From JBGPTK01 sp963797765 (lineage in GTDB: Bacteria > Acidobacteriota > Terriglobia > Acidiferrales > UBA7541), in contig CAWCQU010000003.1 of the NCBI GenBank assembly GCA_963797765.1, positions 992,001 to 1,056,000 on the forward strand: a stretch of DNA of 64,000 nucleotides. Reading direction: 5' to 3'. The first letter of the stretch is position 1; each line of letters starts with the position of its first letter. Made by a program: the position numbers and the translations under genes. The notes under the pieces are model-generated. The model saw nothing but the letters and a program-made list of their open reading frames with translations, made no database searches and was not told where the DNA came from. This document shows, piece by piece, positions 52,940 to 62,975 of the stretch.

Positions 52940-54724
52940 TTAGTGCCCCAAGTTGCTGAGACCCTGGATAAGTGCCTGGGCCGATGCAATCAGGGGAGCC
53001 CCCTGGGCAGGGGCGAGCGCTTTGCTCCCGAACAGAAGTTTGCTCTCGTTGGTCAATACGCCCGCGATGAACAATTCCAGTTCCGTGATGGCCGGATGCG
53101 TGACGCCTCGATTCAGGGAATCGATGGCCGCATTGAGTGGAAAGATCAGAGCGTTCTGCCTGATCGTTGGAATGGGTAATGACTGCACTGAGTCGATCAG
53201 CAGATAGCCTTGTACAGCCTGTACCTGAAGAAGGGATTGGAAAAATTCAAACGCGCCGATATCGCAGCCGCGTCCCAGAGGTCTCCGGGCGCCGCGCTGG
53301 TCCCGCGCGACAGGGTTGCCATCCGTATCCGTGCAGTAATTGGTGGGCGTAAGAGGAATTACATTTACGGCCGCGCTGGTGCTCAGCAACGCAATCGTTT
53401 GCGTCGGGCCGCCATTGTTTTTCAGGCCAGCCGGGTCCAACCCGGCTGGAATGCTGTTTCCGTCCCCGATCTGATTGAAAGTTGTGGCGCAGCTAGCGTC
53501 GTCGGAAAGATTATAACCGTCGGACATGGTTTGGGCCGAAGCCGCCGAGCAGTTCTGGCCGTCAACATTTTTCGCCAAGATGGAGTTCTTCACAGTCATC
53601 GTACCTTCAAAATTAAGTATGCCGCCCCCGTTGTTGGTGCTGCTGCCCTCACCGTAGTTTGCGGAGTTGCCGAACAGCGTGCTGTTGGCCAGGGTCACCG
53701 TGCCTTCTTCATTGGCGATGCCGCCGCCGCCCAGCACGCCGCCGCCCAGCACGTTGCCGCTGCCAAAAACGAGATTGCTGGCGAGAGTGCTGTTCGTCAC
53801 ACTCAGCGTTCCGTAATGGTTGTAGATGCCACCGCCGCCGTTACCGCCGTTGATGTTGGCGGAGACATAGTTGCCCGAGACTGTACTGCTCGTCACGATC
53901 ACCGTGCCGCTGGCGGGAGGAGCCCCCGCATCGGCTGAAGGATTCACGACAACAAAGATGCCGCCGCCGTTGCCAGCGCCGGTCGGGTTGGGCGTGGTGT
54001 TGTAGATGCCGCCGCCGCTTGTCTGGGCACTGTTGCCCGATACGGTGCTGTTGGTCACCGTCAGGATCCCATTATCGTTGCAGATGCCGCCGCCCACACC
54101 AGAGGGGCCGATGTTGCCAACCTGGTTGTTGAAGACTGTGCTGTTCATCAGGCTGAGCGTTCCAGAGTTGTAGATGCCGCCGCCTTCCGCGGCTCCCGCG
54201 GAAGGCGAAGCACTATTGGTTGCCACGGTACTGTCAATCAGGGTCAGAGTGCCGGAGTTGAAGATCCCGCCACCGAAATGCGTGGACCCACCGTTCAGTG
54301 TGACGACGCCACCGGTCAGGGTGAGCGTGCCGGAGTTGTAGATTCCGCCTCCCAGTTGAGAGCTACCATGCTCGATGGCTACGCCGCTGATAGTTGCGCT
54401 GGTTGGTGCGTGAATGATGAAAACCACTACGGAGTTCCCACCATCGATCACTAGATTCGCCGCTCCTGGTCCCACAATGGTGACATTTGGCCCAAGCGTC
54501 AGTGGCGTCGCAACCGTGATCGTGGCCGGCAGGTGTAGATTGAAGTTAATCGTATCGCCACTGGCTGCGCTAGCGATGGCCCCTCGGAGCGAACCGGCGC
54601 CGCTATCGTTGGAGTTCGTTACCGTGAAGGTGCTGCCGAAAACAGGGGGAGCACTGAGAAGAATCAGCATCACCAATCCTGACCACACGCTCTTCGATGT
54701 CTTGGCTAACTTTTTCGGATTCAT
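52940..54724 (-). CDS. Exported right-handed beta-helix (polymorphic-repeat) surface protein
   Basis: 594 residues. Signal peptide WSGLVMLILLSAPPVFG, then the CSLREA-like opening FTVTNSNDSGAGSLRGAI, then about twelve beta-helix rungs with GGGIYNSGTLTLTG-like repeats (GGGIYN, NSTVSGN, FGNSANYG) and the closing block DQRGARRPLGRGCDIGAFE found in many choice-of-anchor proteins. The final 100 residues are helical. It is probably secreted or outer-membrane and may act as adhesin or polysaccharide-binding protein. AAGGAG precedes ATG 54724, overruling the longer frame to 54901. Confidence 0.88.
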   Translation of the reverse strand: MNPKKLAKTSKSVWSGLVMLILLSAPPVFGSTFTVTNSNDSGAGSLRGAIASAASGDTINFNLHLPATITVATPLTLGPNVTIVGPGAANLVIDGGNSVVVFIIHAPTSATISGVAIEHGSSQLGGGIYNSGTLTLTGGVVTLNGGSTHFGGGIFNSGTLTLIDSTVATNSASPSAGAAEGGGIYNSGTLSLMNSTVFNNQVGNIGPSGVGGGICNDNGILTVTNSTVSGNSAQTSGGGIYNTTPNPTGAGNGGGIFVVVNPSADAGAPPASGTVIVTSSTVSGNYVSANINGGNGGGGIYNHYGTLSVTNSTLASNLVFGSGNVLGGGVLGGGGIANEEGTVTLANSTLFGNSANYGEGSSTNNGGGILNFEGTMTVKNSILAKNVDGQNCSAASAQTMSDGYNLSDDASCATTFNQIGDGNSIPAGLDPAGLKNNGGPTQTIALLSTSAAVNVIPLTPTNYCTDTDGNPVARDQRGARRPLGRGCDIGAFEFFQSLLQVQAVQGYLLIDSVQSLPIPTIRQNALIFPLNAAIDSLNRGVTHPAITELELFIAGVLTNESKLLFGSKALAPAQGAPLIASAQALIQGLSNLGH

Positions 54725-55051
54725 GCACGCTCCTTCTGTTTTCCCATTTGTCAACTGCTGCTTCTCAATGAAAGTATGTAAGATTTTGCTCACTCGACCA
54801 TCACTGACTCCATTTTTCCATCGTCCTTCGCTGTTCGAAGCGTATCGAGCACTTTCTGAGTAAGAAGTCCCGGAAATTTGAGCGAGATGAGACGCCACCA
54901 ACGAATATTTGTCAAGAAGTTAGCGTGTCGGTTCGAAAGTTTGTGAGTACTGTTACGGTCAGTGGTGCAGATGTTAAGCACAGGCAAGCGCCTGCTGGTA
55001 CCTGTTCACCGGGTGGGCGGGTTTAACGGGTTGAGACGAATTTGGGTGGGC

Positions 55052-55071
55052 CATGTTTCGTCAGAAACATG
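55052..55071. repeat. REP-like palindrome, family C copy 2
   Basis: CATGTTTC-GTCA-GAAACATG: a perfect 8-bp stem with a 4-base loop, flanked by GGGTGGGC and GGGG. It matches the inverted sequence at 46199-46218. Confidence 0.6.
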
Positions 55072-55504
55072 GGGTTCTTCGGTTTTTCGACTTCGCATTG
55101 AGACCGCAACAGTCGCCCGGTTTCTTCAATTGTTTTGGTTTATGCAGCGCGAAGAGAGTATACGATTGGGGTACTGCCGTGCGCTGATGGGATACATTGG
55201 GGTGCGGGTTCCTTTTTCATGCCCAGAAATCTGGGACGCTTCTATGGCTGCGGATGGGAAACCTTGGACTTCCGTGAAACCGGGATACCGCAGAGACGTC
55301 CGGATCAAGACGTCCGATCCCGTACGGGGGACCATCCGGGTGCAAAATTCGCACATCGGGGTAAACTGCGGGCGCAGAGTTTATAGAGAGCGGAGTCTCG
55401 GTGACATATGCGGAGAAATCCACGGGTCTCACCCGGGCAGAAACCGAAAGTGATGGCGCGGCAAAATCCCAGTCACAGCGAAACGGAACTAAATCGGTTA
55501 GATC

Positions 55505-55541
55505 AAAAGCCCTACACGTAGACCCGACGTGTTGGGCACCC
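55505..55541. repeat. Family B palindrome, distant copy
   Basis: CTACACGTAGACCCGACGTG followed by TTGGGCACCC, the same core and the same GGGCACCC end as the cluster at 13179-13410, 42 kb away. Confidence 0.6.
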
Positions 55542-55697
55542 GGCCACTTTTTTTGAATTGGAATTGGAGGATTCACTGTATGGAGATTTCCCGGCCGGGC
55601 CTCTAGGTTTGGAACGGTGCCGCGAGGAAGGGTTACTTGCGGGCCGTCGGGTCGGGGAGAACAACTCGACCAACGAGAAAACGGGAGGAACGGACTG

Positions 55698-55880
55698 ATG
55701 CCGAAATATGGAAAGGCAGCCGGAGAGAGCGTCAAGCGGGCGATGGAACGGAAAAAGAAAGGGACTTTGCGTTCTGGCAAAGGCGGCAAGGGGGGCAAAG
55801 TGACGAGCCGGGAGCAGGCGATCGCGATCGGGCTTTCTGAGGCACGGAAAAGAGGGGCAAAGGTGCCGAGGAAGAGCTGA
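55698..55880 (+). CDS. DUF6496 small basic protein
   Basis: 60 residues, very basic. MPKYGKAAGESVKRAMERKK is followed by GTLRSGKGGK, KVTSREQAIAIGLSEARKRG and a basic end. This is the pattern of DUF6496 proteins, which occur widely in soil bacteria; the REQAIAIGLSEAR segment is the most conserved part. GGGAGGAA at good spacing fixes ATG 55698 against the longer frame from 55617. It may bind nucleic acid, but the role is unknown. Confidence 0.85.
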   Translation: MPKYGKAAGESVKRAMERKKKGTLRSGKGGKGGKVTSREQAIAIGLSEARKRGAKVPRKS

Positions 55881-56158
55881 GGCAATTGCTCGGAAGGATT
55901 CTCGTCGAGCGAGGGGGAACAAACACGGGTTGAGATTCATTCTACGTTGGCTCCGGATCTCTGACTCCGATTGACGACACTGCAAAGCAGAGGGCTCGCT
56001 GGGGGCGGGTAAATACGACGAAGAGTTTTCCGGATTGCCTTCAGGGGCTAAAGCCCACCTTTTGTGGGACTTCGAATGTCGGAGTTTCCCGATCGAAAAC
56101 ATCGGGACGCTAACGGCGCGGAAGCTCCGACCCCCTAAAGGGCATTTGTGACTTGCTT
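55881..56158. other. Gap without a recognised gene
   Basis: About 280 bases between convergent genes. GGGGCTAAAGCCC near 56045 is a short palindrome of a kind common in this type of genome; no more can be said. Confidence 0.4.
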
Positions 56159-57121
56159 CTAGTATGTTTTCCAATCTGGCGGCAGGGCCTTTGCCAGTTC
56201 CCGCCACGAAGTCAGAATGAATCCTTGATCTTTCAAAAACTTTTGGAACTCGGGGCTTTTTACCATGTCGAAATCGTTTTGGCGCCATTGCGCACCCCAA
56301 TCGGGGTGGTCGTAGGTGGCGGCGCGCATCTCGTCGTCGGCGTAGGCCAGGTGGACGATTAGTTGGTAGGCTCCCGGTGGGAGAGGCCGGAGGATATTTT
56401 CGTAGGCGCTGAGCCATTGATTTGCTGGAACACTGGCCTGCAATCCCAGGATGCGATCGAGGAGGACTGCAGCGGGCTCCGTGGCGATTGGCTGCGCGGT
56501 GCGGTCCATCATTACGGGCAGGCCGTAAGTGCGGCCTAGCTTCAAGTATTCGGCGGGAGCTGCGGCGGCAACAGTCCTCATGTGCGAATCGAGGTGGGTT
56601 ATTTTCACGCCGGAGGCTAACGCAGCGTCGATCTGGGCGTGCATTTCGCGCGTGATGTCGGAAATTTGGGCCTGCGGAATCACTTGCTCGGTGAGCAGAG
56701 GCAGGTAGCCTTCCTTGTCGGTCAGGCTCGAGCCCGTGCTTCCAAATGCCACGGGGCGCCAGCGCACGGGGGTCCATTCACTATTGAGCGCGAGATGGAC
56801 GCCCAAATCCCATTCGGGATGCTCGCGGGCGTTGCGGGCGGCTTCCGGAAACCACGGGCACGGAACCAACATGCTGGCGGAAGTGACCCATTTGTTGGTT
56901 AGGGCTTCGATGGTGGCTTTGTTTACGGAGTGAAGCATTCCGAAATCGTCGGCGTGAAGGATGAGCAAGCGGGCATTTGGCGGATAGCCTAGGCGTTGCG
57001 CCACTGTCTTGCCGGCCTGTGTTGCGGCCGCGCCAGACTGCTGGCGCGCGCGGGCGTGTACGCCCAACATCAGCAGTAACACCGCTCCGAGAAGCCCGCC
57101 AACTTTTGCCAATTTGCTCAT
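56159..57121 (-). CDS. ChbG/HpnK (YdjC) family carbohydrate deacetylase, exported
   Basis: 320 residues. Signal segment VGGLLGAVLLLMLGVHARA, then the YdjC fold: LLILHADDFGMLHSVNKATI with the metal-binding Asp pair, VTSASMLVPCPW, GVHLALNSEW with the metal histidine, and THLDSHMRTVAAA with another HxxxH-type ligand. Enzymes of this family remove N-acetyl groups from chitooligosaccharides or hopanoid sugars. A signal peptide is unusual, since ChbG is cytosolic, and suggests envelope or extracellular substrates. AGGTGG precedes ATG 57121. The kinase gene upstream is on the same strand. Confidence 0.87.
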   Translation of the reverse strand: MSKLAKVGGLLGAVLLLMLGVHARARQQSGAAATQAGKTVAQRLGYPPNARLLILHADDFGMLHSVNKATIEALTNKWVTSASMLVPCPWFPEAARNAREHPEWDLGVHLALNSEWTPVRWRPVAFGSTGSSLTDKEGYLPLLTEQVIPQAQISDITREMHAQIDAALASGVKITHLDSHMRTVAAAAPAEYLKLGRTYGLPVMMDRTAQPIATEPAAVLLDRILGLQASVPANQWLSAYENILRPLPPGAYQLIVHLAYADDEMRAATYDHPDWGAQWRQNDFDMVKSPEFQKFLKDQGFILTSWRELAKALPPDWKTY

Positions 57122-57177
57122 TTTTCCACCTCGCATTCCTCCAAATCGCTGTTGCCGTCGCGGCGATGCGCCGTTTG

Positions 57178-59723
57178 TCAAAATTTGGTGATGTCGATGT
57201 CTAATGTCTGAGCAGGCGACGAACTGGGCATAAATTCCAGGACGGGCAATCGCTTGAGATTTTCTTGAAGGGCCTGAAAGCGAGCGTGCGAGAACAAGGA
57301 ACTGAGTTCCGGATCGGACGCAAGCCAGTGCGCATCTCTCCAGCCGCTCTCAATTGCTTTTTCTAAACACAGTAGAGCAGCATCGCACTCGCCGAGCCTG
57401 GCGTTGGCAGCCGCGAGGGCATAATGCAACTGTCCGAGCGCGCCCTCCCAAAGCCACGATTGCGGCGTGCGAGCGATCTCTGTAAGGTATTGCGCGGCCT
57501 CGTCCAACAATTTGCGTGCTTGCGAGATTTCGCCCTGCGCCGCGTAAACCGCAGCCATTCCGGCCAAGGTGCGAGTGAGAACGCGTTGGCGGCCCAACAT
57601 GCGGGGATATTCCTTCACGAGGCGGGAAGCTCGGCGGAATTCCGTCAGAGCATCCTCCGTACGTCCTTCCCTCAGCAGGAGTTCGCCGAGCCCACAGGCG
57701 GTCAAAGCCAGAAAAGCCTCGCGATAAACATGGTCGCAGGCCTCCAGAGAGGAGGCAGTGGCGGCATAGAGTTCGCGGGCACAATCATTTGTTCCGCGGC
57801 GCTGTGCTGCCGTGCCGAGGAGCATCTCCGCACCGATAAAGTATCCGAATCCAGGGCCGCGGCGCTCGATTTCGAGGGCCGGCAGAATGAAGCGTTCCGC
57901 GCTGTCGTAATCACCGCACATCAGCCCGATTTGACCCAGACAGAGCCATGCCGCTCCCCAACGCGGATCGGCCAGGGTTGCGCCCAGGAAATACTTCACC
58001 GCAGGTTGGTATGCGGCGGGGTCATGCTCACTGGAAATCATATAGGCAGCCGCGAGGAAATAATGGGCTAGAACCAGATCGGGTTGACGCTCGACTCCCT
58101 TGTGCCCGGTGCGAATGGCTTGTTCCACTTTTCCCTGGCGCATGTAGGCATACGTGAGCCAGGTATAAGCTTCGCCAAGCTCGGGGTCGAGCTCGATCGC
58201 GCGTTCGAGATAGCGAGCAGCGTGGTCGAGGTCCGCGGGATCGGTGCGGTGAATGAAGCGCATGGCGTGAGTTGCGCCGAGAGCCGCGTAGGCCAGCGCA
58301 TAGTCGGGATCGAGAGCGACTGCCCTTTCCAGGTGTTGCCGGGCGCGTTCGAGCGATTCCTTTCCAAGTTGATTTAATTGCTGGCGGCCCTGCGCGTATT
58401 GTTCGTAAGCTTCCAGGTGGAGTGTTTCCGGCGGCGCGATTCTCTCGAGGGCGCTGCTATCGACTTTTACTTCGAGGACTGCCATCACGTCCGCGACAAC
58501 GTGATCCTGTAGCGCAAAGACTTCTTCCCAACTGCCATCTATTTTGGCGGTGGCAGCCTCTTCGCCAGTTGACACCTCTACGACCCGCGGCAGGATGCGG
58601 AGCCGCTCTCCTGCACGCTGATAGCTACCCAGAACCAGCCATCGCGCACCGAGTTCTTTGCCTAATTCGATGAGTTCGGAAGAGCCCGCGTCTGGTAGAC
58701 GATGGCGACGCGCGGCTTCCTGGACGCGCTCGCGACTAACCACCTTTACCAGTCTGAGCCTTTTCAGGTCCGTCGTGAGCGTTTCGGCCAGTCCAGTGCC
58801 AAGCCAATCGACACTCCGGTCGTCGGTGATGTTTCGAAAATCCAGAACAGCGAGGACCGGAACGGCTTGCACAGCGCTTGGTTTTGATTGCGAAACCGCG
58901 CCGCGAGAGATTTCGAGTAGATTCCTGGAAAGTTCAGCAGCGCTTTGCGGGCGCTGATCAGGGGCAGCCGCTATGGCACGCATGATGAAGCGGTCAAGAT
59001 CGGAAGTGATGAGAGGATTGCAAGCTTTCGCGGGGCGTGGTTGCCCGCTGAGGATCGCGCTGATCAGGGAATGTCCATCGAGGCCTTCGAAGGGCAAGCA
59101 GCCGCAGGCCATCTGATAAATCACAATGCCGAGGCTATAAAGATCGCTGCGACGGTCGGCTTCACGGCCTCGCAAAACTTCCGGCGCACAGTAGAGCAGC
59201 GTGCCCATCCAGGTCCCCGGAGCCGTTAGTGCGGAGCGAGTTTCATCTTTGGTTTCCAGGAGCTTTGCGAGGCCGAAATCGAGCAATTTTGCCCGCCCAT
59301 CGAGCGTCACCATAATGTTGGCGGGCTTGATATCACGGTGAAGGATTCCCCGGAGATGAGCATGCTCCAGGGCCTCAGCGATTTGGGTTGTGTAATCGAC
59401 GAGGAGATCTGTCGAGATCCGTTCCGAGGTGAGCTGTTGCTGCAGGCTCCGGCCTTCCACAAATTCCATGGCCAGGTAGCGAGTGGCGCCGGCTTCGCCA
59501 ATTTCGTAGAGAACGGCAATCCCCGGATGACTGAGCGCTGCCACCGCGCGGGCCTCCCGTTCAAAGCGCGCTACCCTTTCTTCATCAATGCGAATTCCGC
59601 GGGCAACACTTTGAGAGCGACTCGGCGCCCCAGACGGGAATCTTCCGCCAGGTAGACGACGCCCATACCCCCGGCTCCGAGCTTCGACAGTATTTTGTAT
59701 TGTGCGATCGCTTGCCCAATCAT
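57178..59723 (-). CDS. Ser/Thr protein kinase with TPR domain (frame broken near the N-terminus)
   Basis: ATG 59723 opens MIGQAIAQYKILSKLGAGGM then GVVYLAEDSRLGRRVALKVL, giving the glycine loop and the ATP lysine, but that frame stops soon after. The rest of the kinase continues in the next frame from about 59590: EERVARFEREARAVAALSHP, then HRDIKPANIM, LLDFGLAKLL and APEVLRGREADRRSDLYSLG. One missing base near 59588-59592 (at GCATTGATG) accounts for it. After the kinase come a TolB-like FlgO domain (about 300-440) and about ten TPR units. This is the classic acidobacterial cytosolic kinase-TPR type. As sequenced the full kinase cannot be made. Confidence 0.85.
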
Positions 59724-59879
59724 GAGGAGTAGGTCCTATTTGGGATGAAATCCTAGGCCGAGTGCGGGAGCAAGTCAACGCGCGTTCCGGCTATCGCAAT
59801 GGGATAGGCGAGTTAGGCATCCGGCACGAGAACTTGGAGGTGGCTTGAGCGAGGGAGAGGCCTATGGCACATTGGAGAA

Positions 59880-60710
59880 GTGATTCCAGCTTTTTTGATT
59901 CTTTTGGGGTTGATTATTGGGAGCTTCCTGAATGTGTGCATTCTGCGCATTCCGGCGGGTGAATCGATTTCCCTGCCCCGTTCGCGCTGCCCGAAATGTC
60001 ACGCGGCGATAAAACCTTATGACAATATTCCGGTACTGAGCTGGCTGCTGCTGGGCGGGAAATGCCGGGGATGCAAAACTCGAATTTCCTGGATGTACCC
60101 GGTGGTGGAGTTGATCACCGGGCTGCTGTTTTTGGCGTGCTATGAGGCGTTTGGTTTAAGCGCGGAAGCGCTGAAATGGGCTGCGTTTTCGGCGATTCTG
60201 ATTGTGCTGGTGTTCACGGATTATCGCGAACGCATCCTTCCCGACAAAATCAATTTCACTGGATTTGGGATTGCGCTGGTGTTGAGCCTCTTCACGCGGC
60301 CCGAGGATGGCACGGCGCTGTGGCTGGCGAATCGCATGTTCGCGTTTCCGCCACCGGCGCCGGCGCTGTCGCTGGTGGACGCATTGATCGGCGCGGCGGT
60401 GGGCAGCGGATTGCTGTGGATTGTTTCCGAGGGATATTTCCGCTTGCGAGGGCGCGAAGGCATGGGCCTGGGCGACGTGAAAATGATGCTGATGGCCGGC
60501 GCTTTTCTGGGATTGAAGCGCACGGTGCTGACGATTTTGATGGGATCGATTCTGGGAAGCGTTCTGGGGATTTTGATTATTTTGTTGTGGCGAAAAGGGC
60601 GGGATTACGAATTGCCGTTTGGAACTTTTCTGGGAGCGGCGGCGCTGCTGGTAATTTTTTTTGGGACGCCGATCGTGGTTTGGTACCAGTCGCTGCTGAT
60701 GGTGCGGTAA
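59880..60710 (+). CDS. pilD: Prepilin peptidase (type IV leader peptidase/methyltransferase)
   Basis: 276 residues of an integral inner-membrane aspartic protease that cleaves type IV prepilin leaders and N-methylates the new end. The methylase-side zinc motif is complete (CPKC and CRGC in the first cytoplasmic loop). The catalytic aspartates are in FTDYRERILPD and GLGDVKMM. About seven membrane helices follow. The start is GTG 59880 with GGAG three bases upstream. A sensor kinase begins 38 bases downstream and an NtrC-type regulator after that, a neighbourhood typical of pilus control by a PilS/PilR-like pair. No pilin gene is in the window. Confidence 0.93.
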   Translation: MIPAFLILLGLIIGSFLNVCILRIPAGESISLPRSRCPKCHAAIKPYDNIPVLSWLLLGGKCRGCKTRISWMYPVVELITGLLFLACYEAFGLSAEALKWAAFSAILIVLVFTDYRERILPDKINFTGFGIALVLSLFTRPEDGTALWLANRMFAFPPPAPALSLVDALIGAAVGSGLLWIVSEGYFRLRGREGMGLGDVKMMLMAGAFLGLKRTVLTILMGSILGSVLGILIILLWRKGRDYELPFGTFLGAAALLVIFFGTPIVVWYQSLLMVR

Positions 60711-60748
60711 CCGGCTGGAGCAGGAATTTTGGGGCAGGATTTTAGAGG

Positions 60749-62186
60749 ATGAGACTATTGTTTCTATTTTTAATTTTACCGCTGGGCCAATTGCCGCTGG
60801 GAATTGCAGTGGTGGCGCTGGGAGTGTTCGTCCTGGTGCTGGCCGTGGTGCTGGCGGTGCTGGCGCGGCGCATGGTAAGCCCGAGGGAAAACGAAAGGAC
60901 AGCGGAACACGATACGATGCGTCCCGACAGTCAAAATCCCACGGCGTTTATGACCGCGTCGATGCAAGCGGTGATCGAGCGGCTGCGCAGGCAGGAAAAA
61001 GAACTCGAACGCCTGCACCGCATGGAAAAAGAGCGGGCGCAGGAGACCGAACGGCTCAGCGAAGCGGTGACGCGAAACATGCCGGCGGGATTGCTGCTGG
61101 TCAGCTCCACGGGAAGCATCAGTTCCGCAAATCCCGCGGCAGAATCGATTTTAGGCGTGCGCGGATTGGCATTTCGCGGATATCGCGAAGCACTAGGCCA
61201 GGATTCGGCGCTGGCGGAGATGATCACCTCATGCTTGCGCGTAGGAAATACCTTTCAGCGAGGCGAAGTGGAGCACACCATACCCACGGGTGAAGTGAAG
61301 CGGATCGGCGTGACGATTTCTCCCATCCTGCGCCCGGCCCGTGGATATTTGCAGCGTGGCGCCGATGGTTCTCCGGCTCCTGCTGGAGAGAGCGTTTCCG
61401 GCGCGCTCTGCTTGATGAGCGATCTGACAGAATTGTTTGAATTGCAAAAACAAATGCGCTGGAAGGAAAATCTGGCGGCGCTGGGCGAAATGTCCGCCGG
61501 GATCGCGCACGAGTTTAAAAACGCGCTGGCTACGATTTCCGGTTACGCGCAGATGATCCGCAGCGAAGCCAATACCGACGATCTGGCCGATTCCGCCGAC
61601 CGGATCATCCGGCAGACGCAGGCGCTGACGCACGTGGTAACCGAATTTCTGCGATTTTCGCGGCCGCTGGAGCTGACGGAAGAAAATGTGCGCCTGGAAT
61701 CGCTGGTGGAGCAGGTGGCGGAAGAAATCTGCAGCGTGATTCCGGACCGCGCGTCGATCCGGCCAACGGGCAGCTTCGCGGAAATCGCGGGGGATGAGGG
61801 ATTGCTGCGGCAGGCATTGCTGAACCTGGTCCGCAACGCCGCGGAGGCAGTTTCGGCTGTCGGAGAACGCGGGATTGTAACGATTGAGGGCGCCGCGGAA
61901 GAACGGGCCGGACGGATTGTGGCAACGGATCACGGTTTCCGACAACGGGCCCGGAATCCCGCCGGAAAATTTGACGAAAATTTTCGTGCCGTTCTATACC
62001 ACGAAGGCGGAAGGCACCGGGCTGGGGCTGGCGCTGGTGCAGAAAATCGCCGTTCAGCACGGAGGCAGCGTTGAGGCTCGAAATCGCAGCGAGGGTGGCG
62101 CCGAGTTCATCCTGTGGTTACCTTTGAAGCAGCAGGCCGCGCCTGAGGCGATTGCCAGCGGCGCTGGGCGCATCTACACTAAGTAG
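60749..62186 (+). CDS. PAS histidine kinase (PilS/NtrB-like), frame broken in the ATPase domain
   Basis: A membrane segment at the very N-terminus (LFLFLILPLGQLPLGIAVVAL and on), coiled coil, PAS (about 100-215), HisKA with the acceptor in AGIAHEFKNALATISGY, and the start of HATPase_c (RQALLNLVRNAAEAVSA). The frame then leaves the family; the missing part, ITVSDNGPGIPPENLTKIF, then TTKAEGTGLGLALV, lies in another frame up to 62186. One base gained or lost near 61915-61935 explains it. With the downstream NtrC-type regulator it forms a probable two-component pair next to prepilin peptidase. As read the kinase lacks G1 and G2. Confidence 0.85.
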
Positions 62187-62300
62187 GAGGTAAGTGACCG
62201 GCACGAGAATCGCCAGAGCAGCCGTCCCAGTCCTGTTTCGGGCGATAAACCAGTTCCCTTCCGTTTGCAGAGGGGCCGGCAGTCTAAAAAGGTGATTACG

Positions 62301-62966
62301 ATGCGCACAGCACTCTGGATGGCAAGTGCCACGCTGCTCGTTTTGTCGCCGCTCGCGCTATGTTCGCAAGATCAACCTCCGCCGCAGCAACCACCTCCTG
62401 AGCAGCAGGCTCAGCAACCTGCTCCGCAAGCTCAACAGCCTTCGAAACAGCAACAGCAGCAGGATGCCCTGGCCGCAGCATCGCGCAAAGCTCGCGCGGA
62501 AAAAGAGAAAAAAGGCCAGAAGCCGCCCGTCGTGTGGACCAACGACAATATTCCCAAGACTCCCGGCCAGCTTTCGCTGATCGGGCCGCCGCCGACTGCA
62601 CCCAAGGAAGGCGCCGCGGAAGGCGCGAAGCCTGCTGCTAAGGCCGAGGCACAGAAGGAAGAGGCAAAAGAGCCAGTGAAAGACGAGAAATACTGGCGAG
62701 CCAAGTTCTCGGACGCTCGCCAAGGTCTGAAAAAGGCCGAACTCGAACTGAGCGTGCTGCAGCGGGAACTGGCGAAATTGCAGGTGGAATATTATCCCGA
62801 TCCGCAGAAAGCCCTGGCGCAACAATTCAGCCGCAGCGACATCATCAAGAAACAGGCCGATATCGACGCCAAACAAAAAGAAATCGATCAGCGCAAACAG
62901 GACCTCTCCGACATGCAGGACGAACTGCGCCGCTCCGGCGGCGATCCCGGCTGGGCGAACGAGTAG
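62301..62966 (+). CDS. Exported proline/glutamine-rich coiled-coil protein
   Basis: 221 residues. Signal peptide LWMASATLLVLSPLALCSQ, a low-complexity stretch of Pro and Gln (32-70), a linker with VVWTNDNIPKTPG, an Ala/Lys/Glu-rich segment, and a long coiled coil (about 142-205, LKKAELELSVLQRELAKL). AAAGGTG precedes ATG 62301. It lies between the kinase and the regulator genes and is probably an envelope protein. The role is unknown; the segment VVWTNDNIP is shared by several acidobacterial exported proteins. Confidence 0.8.
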   Translation: MRTALWMASATLLVLSPLALCSQDQPPPQQPPPEQQAQQPAPQAQQPSKQQQQQDALAAASRKARAEKEKKGQKPPVVWTNDNIPKTPGQLSLIGPPPTAPKEGAAEGAKPAAKAEAQKEEAKEPVKDEKYWRAKFSDARQGLKKAELELSVLQRELAKLQVEYYPDPQKALAQQFSRSDIIKKQADIDAKQKEIDQRKQDLSDMQDELRRSGGDPGWANE

Positions 62967-62975
62967 CCTCCATCG

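Larger units (their letters stand above)
54725..55697. other. Gene-free region with two palindromic repeats
   Basis: Almost 1 kb without a supported gene. It contains a family C palindrome (55052-55071) and a family B palindrome (55505-55541), and presumably the promoter of the beta-helix gene and of the small gene at 55698. Confidence 0.5.

Noticed and set aside
53210..53938. 242-residue plus-strand frame across the beta-helix gene
   Set aside because: Shadow of the repetitive glycine-rich beta-helix coding sequence on the minus strand.
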